A stretch of DNA of 64,000 bases, from assembly GCF_022538055.1 (NCBI RefSeq), contig NZ_JAKZAM010000020.1:30244-94243 (forward strand). Reading direction: 5' to 3'. This document shows positions 53,409 to 60,839 of the stretch, piece after piece (the stretch's first letter is position 1; every line of letters starts with the position of its first letter). The notes under the pieces were generated by a model. It searched no databases, was not told the origin of the DNA, and was given only the letters and a program-made list of their open reading frames with translations. The DNA is from Cognataquiflexum nitidum. Its GTDB lineage: Bacteria > Bacteroidota > Bacteroidia > Cytophagales > Cyclobacteriaceae. Both the position numbers and the translations under genes were made by a program.

Positions 53409-53477
53409 CACCACAAAAGTTGATAAGAGGTAGAATGTTCAATTAAAAACAGAACCCGACATTTAGTCAAACACCTC
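53409..53477 (-). repeat. cassette-border repeat A (attC-like, diverged)
   Basis: CACCACAAAAGTTGAT, GAGGTAGAATGTTCAATTAA and GTCAAACACCT match border repeat B at 55466-55534 at most positions over 69 bases. Together they flank the PIN-GNAT-ASCH/ASCH pair as direct repeats. A lies between the stop of the ASCH gene and ordinary chromosome, so it marks the left edge of the AT-rich island. Confidence 0.7.
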
Positions 53478-53493
53478 TTCTATGACTTAATTC

Positions 53494-53871
53494 TCATTTT
53501 TCGGTCAGGTATGCAAATGATTGTGGTGGAAATAGATTAAAGTCTGTTCTCAAGCATTTTGGGGTTCTATACTTTTTTGTTTTTTTTATTTTAATCGCAA
53601 AACCTTGTTCTCTGTCTGCAAAATATTTGTAGTAAAAATCCTTCGTAATACCTGAATGTTCTTGCGTTAGTTCCCAAAGTGTTTGTAGGTCGTAGTTTAA
53701 AATTTCCTCAATTTCAAACTCTCCAATTACCTGTTGAACTGGGGATGATGCATAAACTAGGACTGATTTTACATTTGTATTTTTGAAGATTGATTTCCTA
53801 AACTCAAACCTCTTTGATCCATCAAATATTTTAAAGGCGAATTCTGGTTTTATTGATAAAACTACTTTCAT
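53494..53871 (-). CDS. ASCH-domain protein
   Basis: A 125-residue protein beginning VVLSIKPEFAFKIFDGSKRFEFRKS, the opening of ASCH domains (a PUA-like fold that binds RNA or modified nucleotides). SVLVYASSPVQQVIGEFEIEEI near 36 and FADREQGFAIKIKK near 85 continue the fold. The start is only one base from the stop of the PIN-GNAT-ASCH gene, so the two proteins are made together. AT-rich like the rest of the island. A role in RNA or nucleotide sensing is inferred; no direct evidence. Confidence 0.85.
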   Translation of the reverse strand: MKVVLSIKPEFAFKIFDGSKRFEFRKSIFKNTNVKSVLVYASSPVQQVIGEFEIEEILNYDLQTLWELTQEHSGITKDFYYKYFADREQGFAIKIKKTKKYRTPKCLRTDFNLFPPQSFAYLTEK

Positions 53872-53872
53872 A

Positions 53873-55399
53873 TCATTTTTTCCTGTTGTAGGCGAAGTTA
53901 ATTAAGTCCTCAAACTGTTTTGAGGTCAATTTAGCAAAACCTTTTGGTAAACTCATTGGGTCTGCAAATATCCCCAAGTTTATTAAATCATTCAAGGTTG
54001 GTTTTGGTGTTGGTAAAGAATGTGCATAAAGAAAATTGATGATAAAAGGTCGATAAGTAGGAAACTTGTTCCACCATTTGTTAAGTAAGTCGTCTTTGGG
54101 AATCATTGTTCTACGATTACAACTATTGAAAAAGTCATCAAAGTCCATAAATCCGTCCTTGATACTTTCAACAATACATATAGATGTTACCGTACTTGAA
54201 TATTTTTTAGGTGCATTTTCACCAATTCGATAAATTAGAACTATATCTCCTGATTTTAAATTTCTATCTGGTGCGTGTGAAATATATACCTTACTTATTC
54301 TATTTCGGTGTGGTTCGTTCTCCGTATATTTTGCCTTGTCTTCTTTTGTGTTTATACTATCGGGAAATAACTCTGTATGGTATTGAGGTTCAATTTTAAT
54401 GAGATACTTGTCAGTCTCTCTTGAGAAAAATGGGAATGTCAATTTAGGATTGTCAATATTTATTGGCAAGTTCTTACCAAATTGTCTAACGTAAACTAAT
54501 TCTTCTCCATTTTTTGAAGTTTTAATGCCGTGATAGTAAAAGCCCCATTCTTCAAGCATTTCTATTAATTGCTCTTGTTCAGGTCGCTTGTTAAATATTG
54601 TCACATATATTTCTTCAACTTTAAATAGCAATGCATTGTCAAAAACAGTTTTTAAAAATCTCTCGCCAATTTTATATCCGTTACTTGTGACCTTAAGTGT
54701 TCCTATTTTTAACCGTTTTTTTGGTATAAAAATGGGGCTGATGTCTGAATAACTTTCTTCTCCCAGCTTTTCAATTTTGATAAACAAAAATGCGCTCAAT
54801 TGATTATCGCTATAGCACACATAACAAGATTCTTCAGATTTGCCATTAAACCATTTATCAAACTCCTGATAATCAAGCCGAAAACTATCGAAAAAACTAT
54901 CTCTAATGTCGACTTCTCCAAAGTCTACTTTTTTAACTGCCAATACCTTATGAGAAATTAGGTCGGGGTTTTCTGCAGTTACCTTTTCTAAAAAGGTTTG
55001 TATTCTGTAAACTCTGCCAGCTATTCCAAGAAGTTTAGCTTTTATGTGGATTTTCTTGTCTTCAGAAATCAGTATGTCAATTCGATTCTCATAGACTTCA
55101 TTAAGTATTTGCGTATCGTTAAGATCGTTGGCAGTAGTGTCAACTTTACCACTGATTTGTTTTATGGAATCACTTAATTTAGCTTGGTATTTTAGTTGAT
55201 TGTAACTTTCAATTTTTATATTCATTGACTTCAATGAGTTTTGGTCTTTGTACCGATTAAGCTCAATGATGGTCAATGGGTGGATGTATTTGTCATATTT
55301 TAACTTGTCAAGCCAAAAGAATAACTGTCCTATGTCAAGATTGTAAATCTTTTCAGCTTCTCGATGTATAATGATATTGGTATCAAGTAGTACTTTCAC
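53873..55399 (-). CDS. PIN-GNAT-ASCH-like three-domain protein
   Basis: A 508-residue protein. Residues 1-140 are a PIN ribonuclease domain (VLLDTNIIIHRE at the start, IIELNRY near 43, NDTQILNEVYENRIDILISEDKKI near 93 with the acidic metal ligands). Residues about 185-315 are GNAT-like (KIGTLKVTSNGYKIGERFLKTVFDNAL, then EEWGFYYHGIKTSKNGEELVYV). Residues about 365-480 resemble ASCH/EVE (SGDIVLIYRIGENAPKKYSSTVTSICIVESI). A toxin-like RNase, an acetyltransferase and a modified-base-binding module in one chain, with an ASCH partner one base downstream, suggests an RNA-directed defence or toxin system. This is inference. Confidence 0.82.
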   Translation of the reverse strand: MKVLLDTNIIIHREAEKIYNLDIGQLFFWLDKLKYDKYIHPLTIIELNRYKDQNSLKSMNIKIESYNQLKYQAKLSDSIKQISGKVDTTANDLNDTQILNEVYENRIDILISEDKKIHIKAKLLGIAGRVYRIQTFLEKVTAENPDLISHKVLAVKKVDFGEVDIRDSFFDSFRLDYQEFDKWFNGKSEESCYVCYSDNQLSAFLFIKIEKLGEESYSDISPIFIPKKRLKIGTLKVTSNGYKIGERFLKTVFDNALLFKVEEIYVTIFNKRPEQEQLIEMLEEWGFYYHGIKTSKNGEELVYVRQFGKNLPINIDNPKLTFPFFSRETDKYLIKIEPQYHTELFPDSINTKEDKAKYTENEPHRNRISKVYISHAPDRNLKSGDIVLIYRIGENAPKKYSSTVTSICIVESIKDGFMDFDDFFNSCNRRTMIPKDDLLNKWWNKFPTYRPFIINFLYAHSLPTPKPTLNDLINLGIFADPMSLPKGFAKLTSKQFEDLINFAYNRKK

Positions 55400-55465
55400 T
55401 TAAATATGTTCCTAATTGGTTGATTTTTAAGCTTATCTTCATTGGGTTTGGAGAAGGTGGAAATA

Positions 55466-55542
55466 CACCACAAAAGTTGATGCGAGGTAGAATGTTCAAT
55501 TAACCACTTCACCCGCCATTGAGCCAAACGCCTGTTAGCGGT
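55466..55542 (-). repeat. cassette-border repeat B (attC-like)
   Basis: Shares 69 bases with border A (53409-53477), then ends in GTTAGCGGT (55534-55542). That box is the exact reverse complement of ACCGCTAAC at 56591-56599, so the OGG-fold gene is enclosed by complementary 9-base boxes. The palindromic partner arm expected in an intact attC is not obvious here. Confidence 0.65.
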
Positions 55543-55589
55543 TCGGCTTTCTTTTCTGTCGTCTGTGTTTAGCTGAATATTCATAATCT

Positions 55590-56570
55590 TTACTGAATTG
55601 TCGCAATGTAATTTTCAATTTCTTCACTTTGCCCAAATGCAGTTGTCGGATTATTGAAAGGTGGTCTGTCAGAATTTTGTAGACTTAAAATCTCACCATT
55701 TTCAACTTCATCTCCATAATTTTCAGTTGTTCTAAATTTTCCTTGTCCCCTAAAATTCAAAATGACCGCTTGAACTCCTGGAATGATACAAATTTGAAGT
55801 CCGGTTTCTTCACTTTCAAAAAAGTCGTTTTGGTTAAGTCGCATACGAACTGTCTTGCCTTTCAATAAACTTTCAGGGCAGTATCCGTTCCACATATTTG
55901 AAATTTTCGTTTCCGTCATTTTTGTTGTTTTTAAGTTATTGCCGAAAGTAAAAAGAAATAGTTCAATGTTTTCTCCTTGTGTGTCAAGGTCATTGGCAAG
56001 CTGTCTTGTAAGCTGCAAAAAGTCAAGATACTTTTTCTCAGCATTGTCATATCGTATTTTGTCTAACTGTTGAAAATTTGAATATGTCTTGATTGCAAAA
56101 ACATCAATAAGTCGCTGGTCAAGTATTAGGCAAGGATTGTCGTTAAATGATATTTTGAAAAAGTAAAGTAGTTTGCTGTAAGTTGATAGTCCAAGTCCTG
56201 CAACGTTCTTAAAAGTTAATGTCAGGTCGTTAAAGTCTTTGGTTGTTGGATTTGACTGTTCTCTTAACCTCAGCAACACGTTTTCAATTGTTTCAATGTG
56301 TTTGAGAATATTTACAAAATGATTTCCACGCATTCCTGCTGTGTAGCCCCAATAAATTGTCTTGATAATTGCTTCTCTTGGCTCGTTGGTTTCAAAAATG
56401 TCTTGACGGCATATAGTTAATGTTTTGTTGTCGCTAAACAACTTGTCATTGAGATTTTTTAGCCACTGAATTTCACTTTCGGCTTTTGTCCAAGTCGTTC
56501 GTTTTGTCGTAAAACATTGTTGTCTTACAGGTAGGTTTGAGATTAGTATTTTGTAATTATCAATGTTCAT
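55590..56570 (-). CDS. OGG-fold-like protein with extra C-terminal domain
   Basis: A 326-residue protein. Residues about 60-215 look like a helix-hairpin-helix DNA-glycosylase-type fold: a loop-helix KNVAGLGLSTYSKLLYFFKI near 125 followed by NPCLILDQRLIDVFAIKTY near 148, as in bacterial OGG-fold proteins of unknown substrate. From about 217 (MTETKISNMWNGYCPESLLKG) a separate beta-rich domain of about 110 residues begins; a Met at its start hints that it may exist alone elsewhere. The gene is AT-rich and is enclosed by GTTAGCGGT/ACCGCTAAC boxes, with a 20-base leader before the ATG. Glycosylase activity is not established. Confidence 0.68.
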   Translation of the reverse strand: MNIDNYKILISNLPVRQQCFTTKRTTWTKAESEIQWLKNLNDKLFSDNKTLTICRQDIFETNEPREAIIKTIYWGYTAGMRGNHFVNILKHIETIENVLLRLREQSNPTTKDFNDLTLTFKNVAGLGLSTYSKLLYFFKISFNDNPCLILDQRLIDVFAIKTYSNFQQLDKIRYDNAEKKYLDFLQLTRQLANDLDTQGENIELFLFTFGNNLKTTKMTETKISNMWNGYCPESLLKGKTVRMRLNQNDFFESEETGLQICIIPGVQAVILNFRGQGKFRTTENYGDEVENGEILSLQNSDRPPFNNPTTAFGQSEEIENYIATIQ

Positions 56571-56590
56571 TCGTGTCTTCTTTTAAGCTG

Positions 56591-56726
56591 ACCGCTAACG
56601 TTCGGCAGCTACCCGAAGGTGGCGATTTAGAAGCACTTCACTGTCAACCAAGCACAAACTTTGATAGAAGCACAAAGCTTGACTTAACCAATGAACCGCC
56701 AATTTCTTGTAGGTGCTGTTAGCTAC
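56591..56726 (-). other. attC-like palindromic cassette site C
   Basis: A 136-base imperfect palindrome. It runs on the plus strand from ACCGCTAACGTTCGGCAGCTACCC to GGTGCTGTTAGCTAC. Arms with GGTGGCGATTTA and TGAACCGCCAATTT are also partly complementary. The left box ACCGCTAAC belongs to the OGG-fold unit and the right box GTTAGCTAC to the small membrane-protein unit. The right box overlaps the stop codon of the latter, as attC sites often do. Confidence 0.68.
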
Positions 56727-57265
56727 AGGCTTTTATATTTTTCAATGATTTGTTTTAATGATTTTTCAGTTGAAACTATATCCATTAATAGTAACATCAT
56801 TTGAGTTTTTGTTTCTTCCGATGTATCATTTAAGTGAGAATAGCTTAAGGTCTGCAAATAATTTAACTTGTTTTTTAAAAGTTCTTTGCCCTCTACTAAA
56901 TCATTGAGAATTGATAATTTATCATATTTTACTAATTCAATTTTTGAAGTAGAAATCGAAGTCCAAGAGTTGGTTCTTATATTCGGAGCGTAAAAACCGC
57001 CTACTTTTTCATATATCCGAAGAATTGACATTTCTTTGTCAGAAGTATAGTGTTTTAAACTGTCAATTAGCGTTTGTTGTTTTGGAATATTATATTCTAT
57101 TTCTTCTTCACTTTCAGTAAGTTCTAATTCTATGGATTTGAATATTTGATTTAAATAAATTTTTTCTTTTCTTTCTTCGTTCCAAGTATTAATAAACAAA
57201 GCAATTAAAATCCCCACAATAACCGTAGAAACCTCTCTTAAAATCTGGTATATATTTTTTTTCAT
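56723..57265 (-). CDS. small membrane-anchored protein, DUF6090-like
   Basis: A 180-residue protein with one N-terminal membrane helix (VSTVIVGILIALFINTWNEERK, residues about 12-33), the hallmark of a Bacteroidota family annotated as DUF6090, followed by charged helices to the end. Function unknown. The gene is AT-rich. It is bounded by GTTAGCTAC (56718-56726, overlapping its stop) and GTAGCTAAC (57294-57302), with a leader of about 28 bases between box and ATG. Confidence 0.8.
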   Translation of the reverse strand: MKKNIYQILREVSTVIVGILIALFINTWNEERKEKIYLNQIFKSIELELTESEEEIEYNIPKQQTLIDSLKHYTSDKEMSILRIYEKVGGFYAPNIRTNSWTSISTSKIELVKYDKLSILNDLVEGKELLKNKLNYLQTLSYSHLNDTSEETKTQMMLLLMDIVSTEKSLKQIIEKYKSL

Positions 57266-57293
57266 ATGTTTTATTCGCTTTCAATATAAGCTT

Positions 57294-57434
57294 GTAGCTA
57301 ACGGCGGTTTTCAGCTACACGCAGGCAGGGATTTTTACCACTGAACTTCCTTCGAAGAACTGAACTTCAAATTTAGCACTTTCCTGTCCTACGAAGCACC
57401 AAACCCCTGCTTGCGTGTAGGTGATGTTGGTGGC
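57294..57434 (-). other. attC-like palindromic cassette site D
   Basis: A 141-base imperfect palindrome. Left arm AGCTACACGCAGGCAGGGA (57313-57331) and right arm CCCCTGCTTGCGTGTAGGT (57404-57422) match at about 16 of 19 positions in inverted orientation. The left end is GTAGCTAAC, complementary to the far end of the small membrane-protein unit. The right end is GTTGGTGGC, complementary to GCCACCAAC at 59120-59128 beyond the PLD gene. This is the layout of an integron attC between two cassettes. Confidence 0.72.
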
Positions 57435-57454
57435 TGGCATTCTTGTTATCCGTG

Positions 57455-59092
57455 TCATTGGCTTTCTTCTTTTTTAGGTAATTCCATACCTGCGTTTATC
57501 AATATTAGTCTTTTAGTGTCGTCCCATTTTTTGCTTCTATACCTTGCTTGTGATACTCTGTCTTGATACTTTTTCCTTTCGTCCTTACTTAATTTTTCTA
57601 ATTCTTTCGGGTCTTGATTTTTAATAAATTCTTCCGCTAAATTTTCTATGGCTTCCCTTTCTTTTTGCTTTTGCCATTCCCAATCAACTCCATTTTTTGA
57701 TAGAACTTCGCCTAATAACTCAGTCCTAAGTGGATTCAGAAATTTTTTGACTTTCCCACGACTTCCTGTTAATTTTAAAGTTATTTGTTCGTTAAGCCAC
57801 TTCCCAATTTTAGTGTGTTGATGTGGTATTGATTTGAAGTTGTTTTTGTCTTTGTAGTAACTTTCTAATTCTAGTAATTTTTCATACCAACCTTCATCAT
57901 CAGGATCACTCCCAAGGTTTGGAACTTCCCAAAGAAAGTTTACTGAATTCATTCTTTCTTCTTCATAATCAGACCATAAAGGGGTTTGATTTCCTTTTCG
58001 TCTTTGTTTCTGTTGGGCACACCAAGAACCTATTGAATAATGAGGGTGACTTTTTTCTTTAAACTGTGGCACGTGAGTTATCTCACTATCAGGATTGAAT
58101 TCTCGTTTATATGCAAGCATTTCTTTGAATCGCTTTTCCCAAATCATCATACTGGTTTTTTCCCAACCATCACCAACAGGAAAGTCAACATCAATTAAAC
58201 GCAAAAGAAGGTCATCAGGCATTGCTTCGTTCCTAATCAGTTCTTTCATTCTAAAATACCACCGAAGCAATTCTTTGTCATCTGTTGTCTTAGTTACAAC
58301 TCCTGATGAACGAACATCTCTCTTATAAACTATGAATCTTTCTAAAAAGTAGTCAAAATTATCATAGTCGTTTTGGGTGGCTTTTACATTTTTATCATAA
58401 TCTGGAGTGTCTTTTGGGTCAAAACCGTCTGTTAAGTCAACATCAGGGAGTTTGACTTTTTTTGTTTTCTTATTTCCATTTTCACCGTCAGTTGGTTGTG
58501 ATTCTTCTTTCTTATTTGAGAAAAATTGCTTGTAGAGTAAATCGGCTTCTTCATATTCATCTATTAACTCTCTCGTAAGTTTTCTTGTATGAGTATTGCT
58601 TAGTTCAATTAGGTCTTTGTAGTATTCTTTTATTTCCCTAATAAGTTTTATTCCTTGCTTATCTGTTTTTGTATTGAAGTCAAGTTGAATTGACGCTTCA
58701 ATATTCGCAATGAATCCTGAACTTGTCAGGTTTGATGAACCAATTATTACTCTCGAAAATTTTTCGCCTTCAAATAAAAATAGTTTTGGGTGATAGGTTA
58801 TATAATCTTCTTCACGATGATAAATGTATGTTTCAATTTCATTGTATAGCAATTTTTCTAGGGCTTCTTTTGATGTTCCTTTATTGTCTACACCCACGTA
58901 AAATCTGAGATTTTTAAATTTGTCGCGTGATGATTTAATAGAAGGGAGAATTTTGTCAACTCCTGTCAATGCAACAAAAGCAACAAATCCATAGAAATTG
59001 TCAAAATACTTGTTCTCAAACGAGTTCACTAATTGTTTCCCAACATTGAATTGGCTGCTCTCAAGTCCGTGTCCTAAAAATGTTACTTGCAT
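57455..59092 (-). CDS. PLD-like nuclease with helicase-associated repeats
   Basis: A 545-residue protein. The first 170 residues form a phospholipase-D-type nuclease module: a hydrophobic strand FYGFVAFVALTGVDKILPS near 33 and one HxK motif in YHPKLFLFEG, then VIIGSSNLTSSGF near 116. One motif per chain implies dimer activity. After an acidic/basic linker (about 195-235), the C-terminal half holds helicase-associated (HA) repeats: YSIGSWCAQQKQRRKG near 353 and WYEKLLELESYYKDK ... IGKWLNEQI near 402-435. HA repeats bind DNA in restriction-like helicases, so a DNA-targeting defence nuclease is plausible. It is AT-rich and bounded by GTTGGTGGC/GCCACCAAC boxes. Confidence 0.78.
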   Translation of the reverse strand: MQVTFLGHGLESSQFNVGKQLVNSFENKYFDNFYGFVAFVALTGVDKILPSIKSSRDKFKNLRFYVGVDNKGTSKEALEKLLYNEIETYIYHREEDYITYHPKLFLFEGEKFSRVIIGSSNLTSSGFIANIEASIQLDFNTKTDKQGIKLIREIKEYYKDLIELSNTHTRKLTRELIDEYEEADLLYKQFFSNKKEESQPTDGENGNKKTKKVKLPDVDLTDGFDPKDTPDYDKNVKATQNDYDNFDYFLERFIVYKRDVRSSGVVTKTTDDKELLRWYFRMKELIRNEAMPDDLLLRLIDVDFPVGDGWEKTSMMIWEKRFKEMLAYKREFNPDSEITHVPQFKEKSHPHYSIGSWCAQQKQRRKGNQTPLWSDYEEERMNSVNFLWEVPNLGSDPDDEGWYEKLLELESYYKDKNNFKSIPHQHTKIGKWLNEQITLKLTGSRGKVKKFLNPLRTELLGEVLSKNGVDWEWQKQKEREAIENLAEEFIKNQDPKELEKLSKDERKKYQDRVSQARYRSKKWDDTKRLILINAGMELPKKEESQ

Positions 59093-59492
59093 TCTCTGTC
59101 GTGTATGTTCTTTATGCTTGCCACCAACGATTGTATATCAACAAGACTTGTTGATATCTACCCAATTTGGACTGGTATCAACAATATTGTTGTTATTTTT
59201 CAATTACCTAAACTTAATTGCTTTTAGTTAAAAATCCTATGCAAGATTGGATCAACTACCTAAAAAAAGTAAAATGTCAATTTTTCAGAAAATTGGATTA
59301 CCCCAATCCCCTACTTGCTGACCTTTCACCCATCTTTGTGCAAAGCGACGCACCAATCAGTCCAATCATAAAAGCTGAAATGGTAGTGATGATTAATTCC
59401 AATTTATCAACTGAACCCTCAAGGAAAATCCCAATAAAATCATCTAAGGGAAAGGCTTTGTCGTATTTCAACTAGTCTAATTTAATAATACT
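59093..59492. other. island edge: box, palindromes and a possible gene remnant
   Basis: GCCACCAAC at 59120-59128 is the outer cassette box. ATATCAACAAG-A-CTTGTTGATAT (59135-59157) is a perfect 11-base inverted repeat with one central base, followed by a similar weaker one at 59173-59190. On the minus strand 59298-59471 reads a 57-codon frame from a TTG, with one hydrophobic helix (LELIITTISAFMIGLIGASL). It may be a small protein or the remains of a membrane protein. No integrase gene is present. Confidence 0.5.
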
Positions 59493-59762
59493 TCAATTCA
59501 GGATGCGTTCTTTCAGGACTTCCTCCAAATCCCTGTTCCCTTTTGGGTTTTTAAAAAGTCTGTAAATGAGAAAGATGGGGATCAACAAGAGTATAATAAA
59601 TCCCAAACGTTTTTCCCCAGAAATAATCCACCCTACTATTCCGGGAATGATCCCCGCAAGAAAGCCAATCGTCGCGGCCTGAAAAATTTTAGATTTTTTC
59701 AGTTTATTTTTTTCGACCAACAGTTCTGCATCAGTCATCTCCTTGTAATTCTTTTTTTCCAT
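59493..59762 (-). CDS. small membrane protein of a Bacteroidota-wide unknown family
   Basis: An 89-residue protein with a polar helical start (YKEMTDAELLVEKNKLKKSK), two hydrophobic helices (about 28-48 and 53-68) and a charged end (GNRDLEEVLKERIL). Short proteins with this MTDAELLxExxKLK start and LEExLKER end are widespread in Bacteroidota, and their function is unknown. A single gene at the right edge of the AT-rich island. Confidence 0.72.
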   Translation of the reverse strand: MEKKNYKEMTDAELLVEKNKLKKSKIFQAATIGFLAGIIPGIVGWIISGEKRLGFIILLLIPIFLIYRLFKNPKGNRDLEEVLKERILN

Positions 59763-59948
59763 ATCAGTGTGGTTTTGAAGTTATGTTAAATATTTCCGGT
59801 TTGCTTCCCAAAAGCATGGCGCTATATACGCCTAGGACATACATGGCACGACAGTTCCAGATAAGTTTCAACTGTTTAAACTTAATTCTTTTTGGTATTT
59901 TAAACAAACCGCCAACAGCCCATCAAAAAATAAATCAGGGCAATAAAC

Positions 59949-60134
59949 CTACCGGAAGACTGAACCAAAAATACCTTCCCAAGTGTGGCTGATGCTATTT
60001 CCCGGTCTCATGTTGATGAATTTTCCGAAGTCAGGAACCATGCTGCCTATGATCAGGCCTGTCATGGAAGTCCATTTTTTGAAACCCCAATTGATGGGAA
60101 AAACAAGCGCAGCGTGGGAAAAGATAAATGGCAT
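59949..60134 (-). pseudogene. truncated DUF4184-family membrane protein
   Basis: The 61 residues MPFIFSHAALVFPINW ... MTGLIIGSMVPDFGKFINM ... ISHTWEG match the N-terminus of DUF4184 proteins, which are normally well over 200 residues. The frame stops just after the SHT motif. A downstream frame on the same strand (ALIYFLMGC) suggests deletion plus frameshift. The 143-base element copy 3 lies 24 bases upstream. It is probably inactive. Confidence 0.65.
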
Positions 60135-60158
60135 GGATTAAGGATTTAATGTAAAAAT

Positions 60159-60307
60159 TTGAGTATCCGCAGGGTTGAAAGTTGGGCATGAGGATACTTT
60201 ATCGGATGCGGATACTCGTCCACAGACGACAGTCCACTGTCCACTGAACCGCTAATCGTTCTCAAACCATAAATTGTTTGGATAGGTGCAAGAAAGCGAA
60301 TACAAAT
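60159..60307 (-). repeat. 143-base-type intergenic element, copy 3 (149 bases)
   Basis: On the minus strand it begins ATTTGTATTCGCTTTCTTGCACCTA with TCCAAACAAT, and includes GTGGACTGTCGTCTGTGGA, the same core as copies 1 and 2. It ends TGCGGATACTCAA. It carries a local duplication of GTGGACAGTGGACTG and is slightly longer than the other two copies. Confidence 0.72.
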
Positions 60308-60589
60308 ATAAAAATAGGCATCGTTCCCCTAACTTACATCTTCATAAAAAATCATGTACCCGAAAATTTTGATTTGCACCGCTTTCTCTCTCGATAATCA
60401 AAAGATTTTCTTCTTAACCAAGTCTAAGGATCTCCTAGGAAATATCCCTAGTCCCAGTAGGTCCACCCTTATCTTCCCATACAGATACTCCGTTTCAGAG
60501 GTATAGATACTCCGTGTCCTAGCTATAGATACTTCGACTCAGGTTTATCCTTTAGGTACCTTAAGGCTATTCATATTTGTGACTTGGGA
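60308..60589. other. spacer with GATACTCCG repeats
   Basis: No gene. 60480-60545 holds AGATACTCCGTTTCAGAGG and AGATACTCCGTGTCCTAGC followed by TATAGATACTTCGACTC, matching 16620-16700. Confidence 0.5.
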
Positions 60590-60835
60590 CCTTCAGACTT
60601 CCTACTTCCCAACTTCCTCCTTCAGCCTCCTTCCTTCCTACCTCTTACTTCCGACTCCCCAACTTCCTTCTTTCCAACTTCCTACTTCCCAACTTCCCTC
60701 CTTCCCAACTTCATCCTTCCCAACTTCCTCCTTCCCAACTTCCCAACTTCCTTCTTCCCAACTTCCTACTTCCCTACTTCCTACTTCCTCCATCATCCTT
60801 CATCCTTCATCCTTCATCCTTCATCCTTCATCCTT
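60590..60835. repeat. pyrimidine-rich tandem repeats
   Basis: A tract of degenerate CTTCCCAACTTC units (60605-60785), then six perfect heptamers CATCCTT (60794-60835). On the plus strand it is nearly all C and T apart from AA steps. It ends five bases before the stop of the phytanoyl-CoA dioxygenase-like gene. Long frames through it translate to simple Ser/Pro/Leu/Phe repeats and are not genes. Confidence 0.85.
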
Positions 60836-60839
60836 CCCT

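Noticed and set aside
55396..55584. 62-residue minus-strand frame between the PIN and OGG-fold genes
   Set aside because: It runs through border repeat B and part of the non-coding spacer; it reads as a repeat translation.
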